64,000 nt of DNA from Amphirosellinia nigrospora (GCA_004123355.1 SCHM01000001.1:9744193-9808192); one strand, 5' to 3'; positions 35,582-48,719 are shown, numbered from the stretch's first letter. Notes: a model not told the origin generated them from the sequence alone. Translations and numbers: made by a program.

Positions 35582-36655
35582 TTAGTCTTGACATGCATCG
35601 CCACCACAATCCGGGTCCTTGTCATCTATACCTGGACGAGGTGCCTCGAAATCTTTCGTCTGGCACAACGTAGTCCAAAGAACTTGCTATTATGGAGAGT
35701 CAGCGTTTATCAATATTGGCGCTGCAGATTCCCCGACTTACAGAGGCGTAGTAGGCATAGCTGTCTGCATTAACCCGAGCCAACCTCTTTTCCAGCTTGT
35801 CGTAGACGTTGACTGGGCCGTAACCGGGCTTGTCCTCTGGATTGTCCGTAATTGGGCCAAAGCTAGAGAATAGGTTAAAAATCCTAGATACATTCATTTG
35901 TGGTTTCCCGTTAATTACTTACGACGAGCTAATCATCTTGTCATAGTGCATGTACTCGTGAAGAAGCGTCATACCGAGCGTGTTCATTACCTAATACAGA
36001 TTGTCAACACATCATTTACTCGACGACGTAAGTTCACCCAATTTACACTTACATAACTAACGTTATCGTCGATGTCGCCACCGTCTTGCTTGCATGCGGC
36101 ATAATACTTGAACGCATCCTTATCCTGAGGGTTTTTCCCCTTCAGCTCAGTCACCGCCTTCTTTTTGAAGGCATTGGGGCACAAGACAATGTAAGGTGTC
36201 TCCTTGGCATCTTTCTCGCCATTCTTTAGATAGGATAGGGTACTGCCGCCACACTCGTTGTTGGAATCGGTGGTCTGGACAAGGAGGTCTCCGAGCATAT
36301 CACTGCCCTTCTCGCCATTGCTAATCACTCCGAAAATGCGCTTGACCTCGGCGCGATCACCAGGGTCGAAGTAATGTGGCAAGACATCATTGTCCGTATC
36401 AATGAAGTCTAGAACATACGATGCAAGCTCTATCGCATCATTGAAAGCGGTTTCGACTTGATCGAGCTGATTGGGATGATTGGGAGAATCTGGGAGATCG
36501 TCGCCAGTCTCCGGCTCTCCACGCCTGTAGAGCTTCGTGGGCTCAAAGACAGGTACGCCTCGGCGGGACTGTAGTTTTGATCGAACATCGCTAGTGGGCC
36601 AGGCCGCACCCAAGTCAAAGGATGCAGCTAATATCAAGGCGATCTCAGAACGCAT
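35582..36655 (-). CDS. Secreted HEYMH zinc metallopeptidase (M35-like), four exons
   Basis: A 298-residue secreted protein. Exons are 36655-36053, 35990-35923, 35862-35742 and 35686-35582; all donors are GTAAGT and the phases join exactly. The N-terminus (MRSEIALILAASFDLGAAW) is a signal peptide. The catalytic motif HEYMHYDKM is in exon 2 and its two histidines and glutamate are the expected zinc ligands and base. Exon 3 has YGPVNVYDKLEKRLARVNADSYAYYAS, closely like the conserved NADSYAYYA segment of fungal M35-like peptidases. Exon 4 ends with a Cys-containing Asp-rich tail. The domain is usually annotated as a putative peptidase or aspzincin-like; substrate unknown. The gene is intact, which contrasts with the interrupted genes around it. 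It lies next to the second solo LTR. Confidence 0.85.
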
Positions 36656-36755
36656 GGTCAGTTAAAAGGAATAATACGATAGCTGAATAGAAAGACTGAT
36701 AAAGGCACTGAGCTGATTGAAGTCCAAGGTCATTCTTGAATAGTTGAACTAGCAG

Positions 36756-36763
36756 TATTTATA
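36756..36763 (-). promoter_or_regulatory. TATA-box candidate for the metallopeptidase gene
   Basis: On the minus strand TATAAATA stands about 100 bp upstream of the metallopeptidase ATG, a suitable core-promoter distance. This is inference from sequence only. Confidence 0.4.
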
Positions 36764-37789
36764 TTTAAGGTGTTCCTAATTAGCAAAGCCCTGTCAACCT
36801 CGCATCTTAGTGAGGTTTCACCATTTTGCGTCGTATTCTAAGTCATATAGCTCAGCCTCGAACGGTACTCAGAGATCGGTTCATGTGTATAACTAAAAAT
36901 ATATTTTTAGGAGATTGATGTGCTCCCAAGGCCATATATTGTCAGCATCTGATATCAATCTCGGAACAGCTCAGAGCAAAGACGAATGGTTTTGTCCATG
37001 AGGAAGCGGTCCGATGGTGAGCTTACTGGTACTCCTTGGAGTCTTGGCTGTCCAGATGATCGACATGCAGATCGGTTTTGGGGCCATGACATCCAGGGCC
37101 GTCGTGACATTGTACATCTTCGTCAACAAAATCCAACAAGTTAAAAGGTCATCCGATGTCAGTCAGAGTAAATAAAAGGTTGTAATCGTGAATTATTTAA
37201 ATTGAGAAAACAATCCAGAAATAAGAGTCTGCATTGCCTGAGGGTGTTCATTAACTTGCTTGATTACTGGTAGCATCAATATGAATAGCTTAGCGAATTT
37301 GCATGGTGCGTGGTAACTCTTTTCCGCCAAAAAAGCTAACCGTCGGCCGTCATTAGACGATGAGATCGATCGACCGCATGTGTACTTGTGAAGTTGCATT
37401 GAGGCTCAGGAGGCTGAGGTGAGATGGTAAGCTGACAATAGGTTTAGCCCCTCGCTGTACTACTTCCTACGTAGAATAGAATTGGGTACGCATGACGTAA
37501 ATAGAGGGCTACATTGCCACATGCACTTAACCACACGGCGCAACTTCTAACTGCACACACTACTTAGGTACTGAGTTTTGCCTATGACAACCTCGCCTAC
37601 TATTTCTGTCGCTTTGCTAATTTTATCGACCAACGATAAATTGAGCTTATCTAAAACTTATCCCTATCATTGAAACATAAAGGTAGAGTTAGGTATATCG
37701 CGAACCTGCTGTCATTCGAACAATCACCCATCTACATCTATCGCTTATGCGGGAAAGGTCGCCAAATCCGCTGTGGCTCCCAAACACTC
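36764..37789. other. Divergent intergenic region
   Basis: This contains the promoters of the metallopeptidase gene and the unknown gene at 37790. No coding region or RNA is supported. Confidence 0.5.
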
Positions 37790-38657
37790 ATGGCTTCATT
37801 AAACGAAGATATATCGGGACTGAAGACTGAAGCTTCGAGCAATCGACCGGACTCAGACACACAACCTACGCGTGGCCCACGGATTGACATTGAAGTCTCT
37901 TTTGACAGGCCAACACATTCTTATTCGCAACCTGAACCACCCAAAATCTTCATCAGAGCCACCTCGCGGGCCCAATATCCGATTACCCTGTACACCTGGC
38001 GCCGACCTCTAGACCCAAAAGGGGCCCTTACCAGTAATGGATACATCATCACCGATCTGGCGACAGGAAATCAGGTGAAAACAACCCATATCATGATCAA
38101 CAGAGGGCCACAATTGAGGGTAAGAGGCGGCCCCGATGACCAATTCTTCCTCACCTTGCGACCGAACGATACGGTCGAATTATCAACAGGTATGTAGCAG
38201 CCCCTATTCTTCTGGGCGACGTCGAGCCCAGCGCAAAAACAGAGCTTCTCGCATTAAGACAACCTTTATTGCAAAAGGCTCATTCCGTCCTGTGACAAGA
38301 ATGGAGGACATTTTTACTAATTGGTGGGATCTAGGTTTCGGTCGCGGAGGTGGGGGTATTAAGCCGGACCCGCGAGCAGTTGTGGAGCGCGGCTGGGAAC
38401 GGGATGAGCATGGCAACGAGCGGAAAATTCGCCGCTCCGTTCAAGCTACCGGAGTAGATGGTCTCGAACCCGGCCATACATATTCTGTAGCTCTTAACAT
38501 GGAAGCTCTCCGTGGATGTCTATGGACTCCGATGACGAGGGATGAGATATTGGTGGATCATAGAGGGGAAGGGTCTTACCTTCAGGATTGCCCCTGGAAC
38601 ACGGAGACGACTTTGGACTTTTCTGTCAATGAGGCTACAATAGAGGTGCGGGATTAG
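37790..38657 (+). CDS. Unknown fungal protein, two exons
   Basis: An intact protein of about 270 residues that I do not assign to a named family. The ATG at 37790 starts MASLNEDISGLKTEASS. An intron at 38190-38244 (donor GTATGT) joins TVELST to ASRIKTTFIAKG in phase. The first half is a likely beta-rich domain: RIDIEVSFDRPTHSYS, PKIFIRATSRAQYPITLYTWRRPLD, YIITDLATGNQVKTTHIMINRG and FFLTLRPNDTVEL. The second half has a FTNWWDLGFGRGGGG segment, basic charged residues, then LEPGHTYSVALNMEALRG. This pattern recalls hypothetical fungal proteins with an Ig-like N-terminal fold. No signal peptide or membrane segment. Its codon use looks like that of neighbouring genes and it has no breaks. Confidence 0.7.
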
Positions 38658-41600
38658 TAATCTGCTAGGGCTAGCCGAGATCATGTCGAAAGCGGAACTG
38701 CTCTATCTTTGTATTGTATTGAAGACTTTAGCTCCTTCATACACGTAATCCTACCCCTTAGTGTTTGACAACACTCAAGTTCCATTGGAACTACCTCAGT
38801 AGATGCTTTAGGCCTTTTCTTCCTTGCTCAATAATAAAAAACTAATACTGGAGCAGCCGGCATTAAGAACTTTGTGACAAGATTACTCTCTGTTTGCCAT
38901 GATGCCGTCCTCCCGGCCCATCTGGGACAAAGAAGGAGTGTGTATATAACTAGAGATAGGTGACTAGCCTATGGCACATGGGATTTTGAACCCTTTGCAT
39001 GACAGCAAGTATCATGTCCCCCCCCCCCCCCCCCCCCAATCCCCATACAGAGATCCTGGCACTGTTGTTCCAGAGGGGGGGACGGCCTAGTAACGTTGTA
39101 CCTAGGTAAGCGAGGATTCCGACGAAGGCTCAACGCTTCACTCGATGAGAAAAAAGCATTTACCCCTCTTCGTCGGCCTATCAACGACCCCTACAGTCTG
39201 ATCCTTCCGGGAATCGCCAGTAGTAGCAACTCGATATTTCTTCTTGCGAACGATTAGCGCACTGATTCCGCCGCATCTACCAAATCCATGTCAAATATTT
39301 AGAACATTGTGAATACTAGGTAACCTCTAACATCTAGCTTATATTTCTTTTCGTTGAACAGCTTTTTCAGGGCATTGTCCAATCTGTATCGGCTGATATC
39401 TCTTCATGGGATTCTTGTTTACCTTTGCACGTTCAAGGCAGAGGCCTAAGCTACTGCTCCCCTTGCCCAGGTATCCTTTCAACTTACATGCTTCACAATA
39501 CCTAAACTAATCAAACAAGAGCGTGTGTATCATCAGTAGACACTATGAGCAATATGATTCGATGGATTGACGCCCCTCGCAGCTTTGTTGATGCTTCCCC
39601 CCTCCTTTTTTTTCTTTCCTTTTTTGACTTGCAAGACTTTCGAAATCTACGGCTATCAAACATTTCACGAGGCATTCGACTTATCTCATTAAGAAAAATG
39701 TCATTTGTGTTTATAACACAGAGATGAAAGAAAGCATTCTCTGACTTTCGTATTTGGCTTAACCAGCTTGTTACTAGTAACAATTCAAGCAATCCTCTTA
39801 CCCTTGGAACATTAGGTTGTCATCATATGTGAGGGTTGATTCAGGTAGTTCATACTAGATGAATGTGTCTCCCTCATGTTGACCTTTCAAATAAGCACTG
39901 TGTAATAGGAGTTACGGATCAACGGGTCAGCTGGTGGCTGTGGCATACACTAGCCACTTCACCCGCACAAACGGCCTCTCGGGATATAGCACGGGGTTGG
40001 ACTCCACATGCTAGATTACTTCATGAATAACCCTCCAGTCCAATTGCCAGAATACAAGTACGTGCAAGTGTTTGTTTGGTTCATCGGGGCACCCTTTCGT
40101 GCCAGCCCACGTGGAAACGTGTCAGAGAGATAAGGGGACCAGAATAGACCACTCGCAGCAAGCTCCTGTTGGGAACATATCTATCTGCTCATAAGATTAC
40201 GTCGTTCTATTCGGCTTATCTACCGAGGAGGGGCAATCTCCCTTGCCGTGACGGGGAGCGGGAATAACCGCCATTTCATCACTACTGGTTCCACCCGAAC
40301 GATAAGATTAAACGGGTGCGATTCAGAACGGCGTAGTACGAACCAGCCAGACAGACAGACGACTCTCCATGTCTTGTGATAAAATCTAATTGATGCCTAA
40401 CTGAGTCACTCGTATGGCTACAGAGCCTTGCCGACGGTGACTGGCTGGTTTTGGTGGGTATCTCGGACTGAGATATATCTTACCCCTTTTACAAAATAAG
40501 GAGAGTAGTATTCACTCGGCGACCGTTGACCTCTCTGTGTCGGGAAGCCCCTTCATTATTACCGCGGGGGATATGTCTTAGACATTCGTCGTAGCATGGA
40601 GGACTTCCAAACATGTGGGTGGGCTGGGCCAGTCTATATTCAAAGACAGTTTCAAACATGAACGTGTGAATATATCACGATTAAGTTCAACTCTAAGCGA
40701 TTCATGTTAGAACGTGCTGGAACATGAAGGTCTCAATACACATCCTGGCACGATTAGTAATGGGGAAACTAGTACTACATGTAGAAGAACATAGAAATGA
40801 GAGAAGTACCAAGCCACGTAATGTAATGAATGACATTCCGGATCATCCGTCACCTCCATTTACGTATAGATAATTCTACATGCAGTTAACAGAGAGAGAA
40901 ATACTATTCTGCACGTATTTCAACTACATACGAGGTAGTTATGAAGGTCTAGGGAGGTATAGTGAGCTTCCTCGAGCACCGAACGGTTTAGCGCAGCTGG
41001 GAAACCAGAAACAGGCAATTCCATGGCCTGCTCGAAATTGATCGGCGTAGAAAAGTGATTACATAATTATTCGATGAACTGATATTTACTTTTCAGTAGT
41101 TTTCAGCGTAGAGATCCGTACCATCGCCTGAAGATCAATGCAGCAAGGCGACAATAAAGGACAGTTCGGCTTTTTCTAGACCGCAAGCAGAAATCATTCA
41201 GCATGATATGATGCCAAAGCCGGCTTTTCACCCTCCTCCAACGAATGAAAGCCTTGGTTCAACAATTTTGTAAGCTTAGCCGGCCTTGTACACCAACCCG
41301 AGCTCATTTGCAAATTACATAATTGCCCTCTAGACTTTTCTTTCCCTTTGATCCGGCTCGACCAACGCACAATCATGCCCAAGATGCTCGATCTTGTTCC
41401 GCCGGAGCGGAGGCATGGATCAAGTGTGGCGTTTCTTACACCTGCATATTAGACCCATACCGGGGCAATGGCCGATAGCTTACCACCCAGGGCTCAACCC
41501 GCCGATCATAATAGTAAATGCCCAATGGTGCCTATCACACCGCTTTACTCCTACACCTCTTGATGGTATTTAGGATAGATATATGCCTCCCAACCCACTG

Positions 41601-44394
41601 GAATGGTCGTTGCGGGAATTACTTTGGTGGTTGCAGCTGTTACACGACGGCGATTTAGTTAGAACCAAAGAAGGCGGTCCTGGTACAATCCGGTCGGCAT
41701 TTGCAATCACCCCGAACCCGACCACGCCCTTCCGCGATGCGTAGGTATGTTTGGCGCGGTAATAGTGAAGTGGTGTTGTCACATGCCTGCCTCGTTGAAG
41801 CACGGTAGGATAGAAGGAGATGGATGTCGTTAGTCAAGTTAGTATAACTATCTGCCCCCTTAAACAGGTTTTGGAGATCTGAGCACACGCCAATGTGTGG
41901 TGTGGTCGAAGAGGGGTCAGGATCGAGGTCTTAAGTGGTTCGACACGACAAGAGTTGCTTCCCAACTGCACATTCGAGCGAATAGCTGCTCTCCTCATGA
42001 TTTCCTCTGCACCCTGTTGCTTGCAGTGTTTAGTGCATTGGTAGCGTGTGACGATGCTTACGTTGAATTTCGCCGATTTGCCCGACGGGGATATCCCAGT
42101 CGAGAATGATGCATTGCATCGTGTCAGGTCTTATGTCTGTCTACTAGATACTCAACAGAGGGAGAATCGGATGCTTTCCCAGACTTTGGGTGTATTGAAG
42201 GCATCTAATTCAAGGAAATTGAACCCCCACGAAGCTGACCGGTTAGACAGGGTCTGGTAGGCGAGTGTGTTTGATAATGACAGCAAGTGACATGGGTTTT
42301 GTGATCTTAGCCGGGTCACCGGTAAGATGTAAGATGTGTCGATTTACACAAATTTGGGGGTCTAGGGAGGGCCCCACACTTATCCTTGCCGGCCGCCGCC
42401 GTCCAACCGGTGAAATGCAGCATTCTACCCAACGCGAGAGACGCAGCTTTCTCGTCGGAGAATATTCCAGCTTATGTCGTGGGTTGATAGACGTGAGATA
42501 TCAATGCCCTCCTAAAGGGGAATGCTGCGCGTCTCTAGAATTCGAGTGAATTGTCGCTTCTTGTATCTTGTCAACCATTATCGTTTCCCCAACCACCTAG
42601 CTCCATTGTGATTTTGGAAGTGTATAGAGCGTGTTTTCTCGTAAGATTGTGTGGCTTCAGTGTTTCGAAGGTGAATGGCTGGAAGGGTTGGACTATTGTA
42701 TTGTATCTGGCTTCGTACCTAATGCAGTATGCATGTAGTGTAGACACATGACATGACGTTGGTAACAGTCGCATTTCATCGAACGTGCCTAACAAGACAA
42801 GCTTTGGGGCTTCCGCTGCCAAGAAGCCCAGACCGGCCCACTTATCGCGATGCCGAGACCAGGGGCAGCCATCACATTTTGGTGTCATGTTGTGTATCAT
42901 GAACGAGATGCACCACTTTGTGTGATTCGACTGTCGTCCATCGCCCGCATTAGCGGTGCCCTGCCATGCCCTGCCGTCAACAACCAACAACCAACAACCA
43001 CAGCCAGCAGCAGCAGCCAGCAGCTCGGCATAAAGGATACCCCCCTCCCCATCAACCAACCCATCATTCGTTACCCAGACTAGCTGCCGCGGAGTTGAGA
43101 AATTTTGTCAAATAGCGCCAGGCGCTTCCGTCCCCTTCCCTAGCGGCCAATAAATCTTGCTAATGGATACACTACCAACTACATACTTAGCACGCTGTGC
43201 AATACAAGTACATCGATCTGCGCCGCACCGGTACAGGGCTCCGCATCGGCGTTTAAGTACTGGATAGGAAAGTGGGGTGGCATCTTGCATGGGGAACTGT
43301 GTGTACTAGGATAAATACTGTACCTCCCGGTACTTAGGTAGTATCTGAAAATCCCAACAACTCGGTAGACCAGGCTCTGGCTCCTGCGAGAGGGAGCATC
43401 GTGATGTCTCTTCCTGCAACTTACCGTAGGTAGCTCGACGACTAGCGGATAACACTGAACCGAGAGTCTCGTAACCAAAGCCCCTTTGAAAATAAAACAA
43501 AACAAAACATATACTAGATTGAGTGTGTACAGAACATTGACCCCATATACCGCTAGGTCCGTGCCCTCCGGATAGCCTATGAGACGGTATTATTAGTGTC
43601 GACGCGGCGAGAAGCTTATAATAGTTCCTAAAACATGACGTGGCATGGATCACGCACTCCGGGTATAAGACATGACTCGGGTACCTATCAATAAATGACT
43701 AAAACTTAAGATTAAGAACAATCAAACCTCCGTACTAGTGTAGTGGTGATGTATCAAAATTAAGCGAGTTGTGAGATGGATGTAAAAGAACAGGACAGCA
43801 CACAACTGCAGCATTTACTTGGGAGTTGTCGCGATACACTACACTACAGCCCTGAGTGGAGCCTTCTGCCTGACTTGTTCCACTAAAAGCCAAGGGGTTA
43901 GACTGGAGGCAAATTCCATAGCATCCATAGACATTGTTTGGTTGTATATACCAGTAGTAAGATATGAGATAGGTTGGGACTCGGGTATAAAAAGTTAAGG
44001 AATAAGAATATCGAAGCCGAAATGGCCATGATATAGGCACTTACATGTATAATAGCGGGAGAGAAAGACAAGACTGGCAGACACCAAGTGTGCAGGCCAT
44101 GGCGCCCCTTAAGATTGTTTCTAATAGCGGGCTCCCTAACCTCCAGGCTAGGTAAGTACCTATTAAGTGCCTACTTTAGGGATACCTCGCCGCCGTGGCG
44201 CTAACTACTTACCTAAGGTACCCACGAACTTCCTTTTTTGCCCGTGCTTACTTCTTATACCTCGACTCGCTCGCTTGTCACGGGAGGTATATAGCACAAG
44301 TCGAAGACGGGTCCTACTCAGCCACCTTTGGATATATATGTACCCGACTGCAAGTACTTATATACTTGTAGTATTATGTACGGAGGTTTATTAT
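38658..44394. other. Gene desert of about 5.7 kb
   Basis: No gene with a recognisable domain, signal peptide or convincing structure is seen. It is mostly unique-looking sequence of intermediate composition with a poly-C tract (39018-39037) and pieces of simple sequence. Short frames at 42054-42260 and 42265-42549 (plus) and 42571-43059 (minus) have no visible features. A further exon of a divergent or highly spliced gene could be missed. Confidence 0.4.
39018..39037. repeat. Poly-C tract of 20 bases
   Basis: A run of 20 C residues. Such runs are prone to length error; a second, 13-base C run lies at 47442-47454. Confidence 0.9.
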
Positions 44395-45148
44395 AATGGA
44401 TTATTATCCTTAGCGTTAGAGTAACGTATAAATTAAATACGCTAAATATTATTTAGGCGCTAAACTTAAACTATTAATTAGTGCTTAAGTTATTATTTAA
44501 ATATAATTAAAGATATAGTTTTTGTTGATTTTTTTTTTTTTTTTTAAATATATTATAGTATTAAGCAAAATTAGCTAAAATTTAATATAGTAAAAGAATT
44601 TAACTTTAGTAAACGATTTTAAGCTTTAATTTTATATTTTAAGGGCTATTTATATAAAAATATAATAGAAAAAACGGGATATAATATTAATAGTTTTAAT
44701 AGTTTGTTTGCTATAGCAAAAAAGTATAGTTATAAGCCTAAAAATAGCTTAATTTTTTACAAATTATTAATAATAAAATTAATAAAAGTTAAAAGTTAGT
44801 TTTAACTAACTAGTAAAAACGTAAAATCGTTAAAATTTTAATTACTGAAAAAATATTTTATAAATTTTTTATATAATAGTTAGTTAATAAATTTAATAAA
44901 AAAAATATAAAAAATATATAGGTTTTTAAAAAAATAGTAATTAAGCTATTAAACGTAAAAAAGTTTAAAAAAGTTAAATATATTATTAAATTTAGTTTTA
45001 AAAATATAATTTAATTAAGCGTTTAAAATAATATTTAATAGTTAAAAATTAAATTTTTAATAAATAAAAACTAATCGTTTAAAGTAATAAGATTTTTGTT
45101 ATTATTAACGTATTTAAAAGCTATAATAAAGTTTAAAAATATATAAAT

Positions 45149-45321
45149 TGTCACAGCTATAGCACTGCGGGCATATAGCTGTGGACTATATACAGTAGCT
45201 TAGTAACCAAGGCTGCCACCTTGGTTATTCTGATCCCTTTTGCAGTGGTTGGATGCCCCAATTGGTTAGGTGTGCGCACCCGGCAGGTCTAGCAGGCTAC
45301 TCTAGATTTCGTGCTGTCACA
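45149..45321 (+). repeat. TRIM left terminal repeat
   Basis: A 173-bp direct repeat with TG...CA ends. It contains an imperfect palindrome around AACCAAGG...CCTTGGTT and a D-arm-like CCCCAATTGGTTAGG string. Confidence 0.85.
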
Positions 45322-45518
45322 ATAACCAAGGTACCTATAGGTCTGGTGTTCGAGCCCCAGGCTTGGCAAAAGCGGCACCTGCGCTTTTCCGGATTAGTGG
45401 TATATACTGGCGTACGAAAGAAGCCAGGCCCCCTCTAAGGTTCCCAAGATATGCTCGCTTAAGCCCCGTGCGGCAGGGGTTCAAGGTCTTCGGGACGAAG
45501 CCTTAGTGACGCGGGGGT

Positions 45519-45691
45519 TGTCACAGCTATAGCACTGCGGGCATATAGCTGTGGACTATATACAGTAGCTTAGTAACCAAGGCTGCCACCTTGGTTATTC
45601 TGATCCCTTTTGCAGTGGTTGGATGCCCCAATTGGTTAGGTGTGCGCACCCGGCAGGTCTAGCAGGCTACTCTAGATTTCGTGCTGTTACA
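45519..45691 (+). repeat. TRIM right terminal repeat
   Basis: A 173-bp direct repeat nearly identical to 45149-45321, beginning at 45519 and ending next to the TAAAT duplication. Confidence 0.85.
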
Positions 45692-47095
45692 TAAATAAAA
45701 CGTTTAATAATTAAATAGTATAAAAGCGGTTTAAAAGCTTTAAAACTTTTATGTTTTAGGGCTACTTTTATTAGTTTTTAATAGGGTTTTTATATATATA
45801 GCCGGCGTAAACCGCGGTATAAAAAACAAAATATAAAAAAATAATAAAATATAACGCAAAAATAGAACTAGTAGCTAAAGCGAAATAAAAGTTAGAAATT
45901 AAAATAATAAAGTTAAGTTTTTAAAACTATAAAAGTTATAAGCTAGTATAACGGTTTAATAAATAAATAAATATTTAAATAAAAAATTAAAAATAAGTAA
46001 AATTAATTAAATATATTATTATAAAAAGTTTTAAAGCTTAAATTTATATTTTATTTTAAAAAATTATATAAAAAGCATTTAAAGCTTATTTTTATTGTTT
46101 AAAAAAATAATATATTTAGCTATATTTTAAAATAGTATTAATATAAGTAAAAAAAAGTAAAATTTATTATTTTAGTATAACTATTAAACTTTTTAGATTT
46201 TTTTACGATTAAGCAGGCGTAGTTTGTAATAAAAATTAAAAAAAAAGTTATTTAAACTAAAAGCGTTAAAAAATAAAAAAATATAAAAAAAAAATAAGAA
46301 GTTTATTTTAATAAAAAATATAAATATTTAATTAATAAAATATGCGGCAATATATAATAAATAATTTATTTTATAAGTAAAAATTACTATAAAAAAGTAT
46401 TTAATTATTAAATAGTTCGAAATTTAAAAAATTTAATAACGAATTAAAAACCGAATAAATATAAAAAGCAAAAAATTAGTTTTAAAAATATAATATAAAA
46501 TTATTAAAATATAAAATAGTTTTTCGAACAATTAAAACGTTAAATAATAAAAAAGTATTAAAAATAAAAATAATAAATTAAATAGAATTAAATAGCAAAA
46601 TAAATTTTAATAATAAATAAAAGCTTTATAGTTTATTAATTTATTAATAATTTATTAGTAATTATATAACGTTAAAATCGGGCTATTAAAAGTTTTATAA
46701 ATATTAAATCGCTTATTTATTAGTTTATTAAGCTTTATATAGTTTAAATTATTTAAAAACGCTATTTTTGCTATTTTTATTATTGTTTAAAAGTTTGCAT
46801 ATAATTTTACCGCTTTTTTAATTAAAAATTCTGCTATTTTAGTAAAGTAGTAAAATTAAAAGCTATAATTATTATAATTTAACTTTTATAGTAATATTAG
46901 TAGTAGCGACTATTATAGTAACTATTATAAATTAGTAAATTTAGCGCTTTTTATTATATAATTTAACTATAAAAAGTAATATATAACGTATAATAGCTTT
47001 ATAAATTTTAGAACTTAAAATTTAGTTAAAAATATTATATTTTTTATAAGTATAACTTTTTTTTTAGTTATTTATTTTAAAAAATAGAATATTTT

Positions 47096-48719
47096 AGGGT
47101 ATACTGTTATATTTATATAAATTAGGTAGGAATTGGAGCAGGAGGGGTATTGTAGGGCTTTTCGAAATTAGTGTACTTTGATTTCCCTGCACTGTGATCC
47201 GCTGCCAAGGATGATGATCTATTGTGACACAAACCTCCGTACGCGTCGCATTTTCAGCTGAACGGCCTGCTCTAGTGTCGCATGGCACCAATCCCAGTAC
47301 CTAATCCCCATCCGTCCATCCATCGGCCCATCCATCATTTACCATGCAGCACACAGCACGCAGCGGACATCTAGTCTAGACTGCAGGCTACCGCCTACAG
47401 TACACTACACTAGTACCAGATAATTACTTAACCGCTTCTGTCCCCCCCCCCCCCTTCCCCTCTAGCCAATACACGGTGCCCCTGTAAATGAGGAACTGGT
47501 CTTGACTCGACGTCTCACACAGCTCGCACACAGCCCAGGTCGTCGTCCATCATCCCCCACAACGCCCCCCCGTCGTGCTCGCGATCACCTGGAATCCCTG
47601 AAGGATTATTAGCATGGCACCTCGCCTCTGCTGGCAGGCCCCCAATAAACCCCAACTTGCCAAGAACAACATTTTCGCCCTTTCTCTCTCTCGGCCTCCC
47701 TAATTGTTGCGCTCCTGAATTGTGTCAACTAGGAGCCGATTTATCGAGGTCCTGCCTGTTGCGCGTTCCCGCATCTCCCCACCTCCCCGTATACTTACTA
47801 CTGTATATGCGTGTGCGAGTGCGAGTGCGAGTCTGTCTTGCCTCTCTCTGCCTCCCTCTCCACACCTCTGCCCTGCCCTGCCGATTGTCGTTGTCGGTGT
47901 CTCAGCGACTGGTATGAATGATGATTCAGGAGCATGTGTATGTCTGCCCAGCATGTCTTGGCTCTCCTCCCTCTCCCGTGCTCCCGTCCGTGCCGGGCCA
48001 GGGCCGGGAATACGACTTGGACGAGTGTCGTTGTTCTTATTCTTAGCCCAGCGTCGCTCGCCTCGCCGTTCGGGTCCGCGCGCCAATGATTGACCATAGT
48101 CATTGATCAAACCTCTTGGCGCCAACCCAGCCCTCTTTTTAAGCCTCCTTGGCACAGCACGACTGACGTTATCCCACAGCACTTCAAGCCGTTCGGAATG
48201 TCGTGTAGGTTGCCAAGCAAAGCTTCTTTTGTCTCCCGCCCACGCCTCGTTGCCGATTATGCCCGTCGTGCAACATCTTGGAAAAGCTTAACTACTACCC
48301 GAACCGAACCCTTGGGTTGAGGTACCATCGCGCCGTTGGGCCGGTGTCGTCATTGCCAAGGCCAAGTATTGTTTGTGAATGACGGGTAATAGCATCGTGG
48401 CGACCGTGAACCTTTGCCTAAGAGGCCATTGTACAGACCGTGTCGGCCCATTCTTGATGTAGCTGTCACGGATCCCTTCACGCCGCCGGCATCCTGAGTG
48501 GTTATCTAACGGCATACCGCTTTTCATCATGCTACTTACTCTATCTCTTTTCTCTTGCTAACCACACGACAGTTTGTTGTTCAGCAATCCCACGCGGTCC
48601 AACGGCCATACTGTCCCTAGCACCATTGTTAGAAATATAACTGCTCTCTCGGTATGTTCTAGGAGGTACTTTGGAAAACTCTCCCAAGCCTAACCGGAGT
48701 CTTGATTAGAGCCAAATAG
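47096..48719. other. Gene-poor stretch before the RING gene
   Basis: C/T-rich simple sequence (about 47400-48070) contains a GTGCGA triplet repeat near 47811-47832. Long overlapping frames there on both strands reflect composition. The last few hundred bases probably hold the 5' exon(s) of the RING gene; an intron donor GTATGT lies near 48651. Confidence 0.45.

Larger units (their letters stand above)
45149..45691 (+). mobile_element. TRIM-type miniature LTR element, complete
   Basis: A 543-bp element made of two 173-bp direct repeats (45149-45321 and 45519-45691) around a 197-bp interior, all GC-rich in an AT-saturated setting. Each repeat starts TGTCACAGC and ends with a TG...CA-type terminus, and the whole is flanked by a 5-bp direct duplication TAAAT (45144-45148, 45692-45696). 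This is the structure of a terminal-repeat retrotransposon in miniature. The repeats are nearly identical (one difference seen), so the insertion is young. There is no coding capacity, as expected for TRIMs, which borrow proteins from other elements. The interior holds a GTTCGAGCC string like a tRNA T-arm and a GCCCCAGGCTTGGC stretch. The strand is arbitrary. Confidence 0.85.
44395..47095. repeat. AT-saturated RIP-like island, identity unknown
   Basis: About 2.1 kb of very AT-rich sequence in two parts (44395-45148 and 45697-47095) that are split by the TRIM at 45149. Stops saturate all frames and C/G are rare, as in the transposons at 13140 and 30293. I find no terminal repeats at the outer boundaries and no readable protein remnant, so the element that was mutated cannot be named. 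Confidence 0.6.

Noticed and set aside
45253-45438. Short coding frame within the TRIM
   Set aside because: It spans the end of the left repeat and the non-coding interior with no domain.
45149-45691. Reading the miniature LTR element as a tRNA-derived SINE
   Set aside because: Matched terminal repeats, TG...CA ends and a 5-bp target duplication fit a TRIM better; the tRNA-like boxes are weak.
47650-48180. Long overlapping frames on both strands
   Set aside because: The sequence is C/T-rich simple DNA; the frames lack domains and reflect composition.
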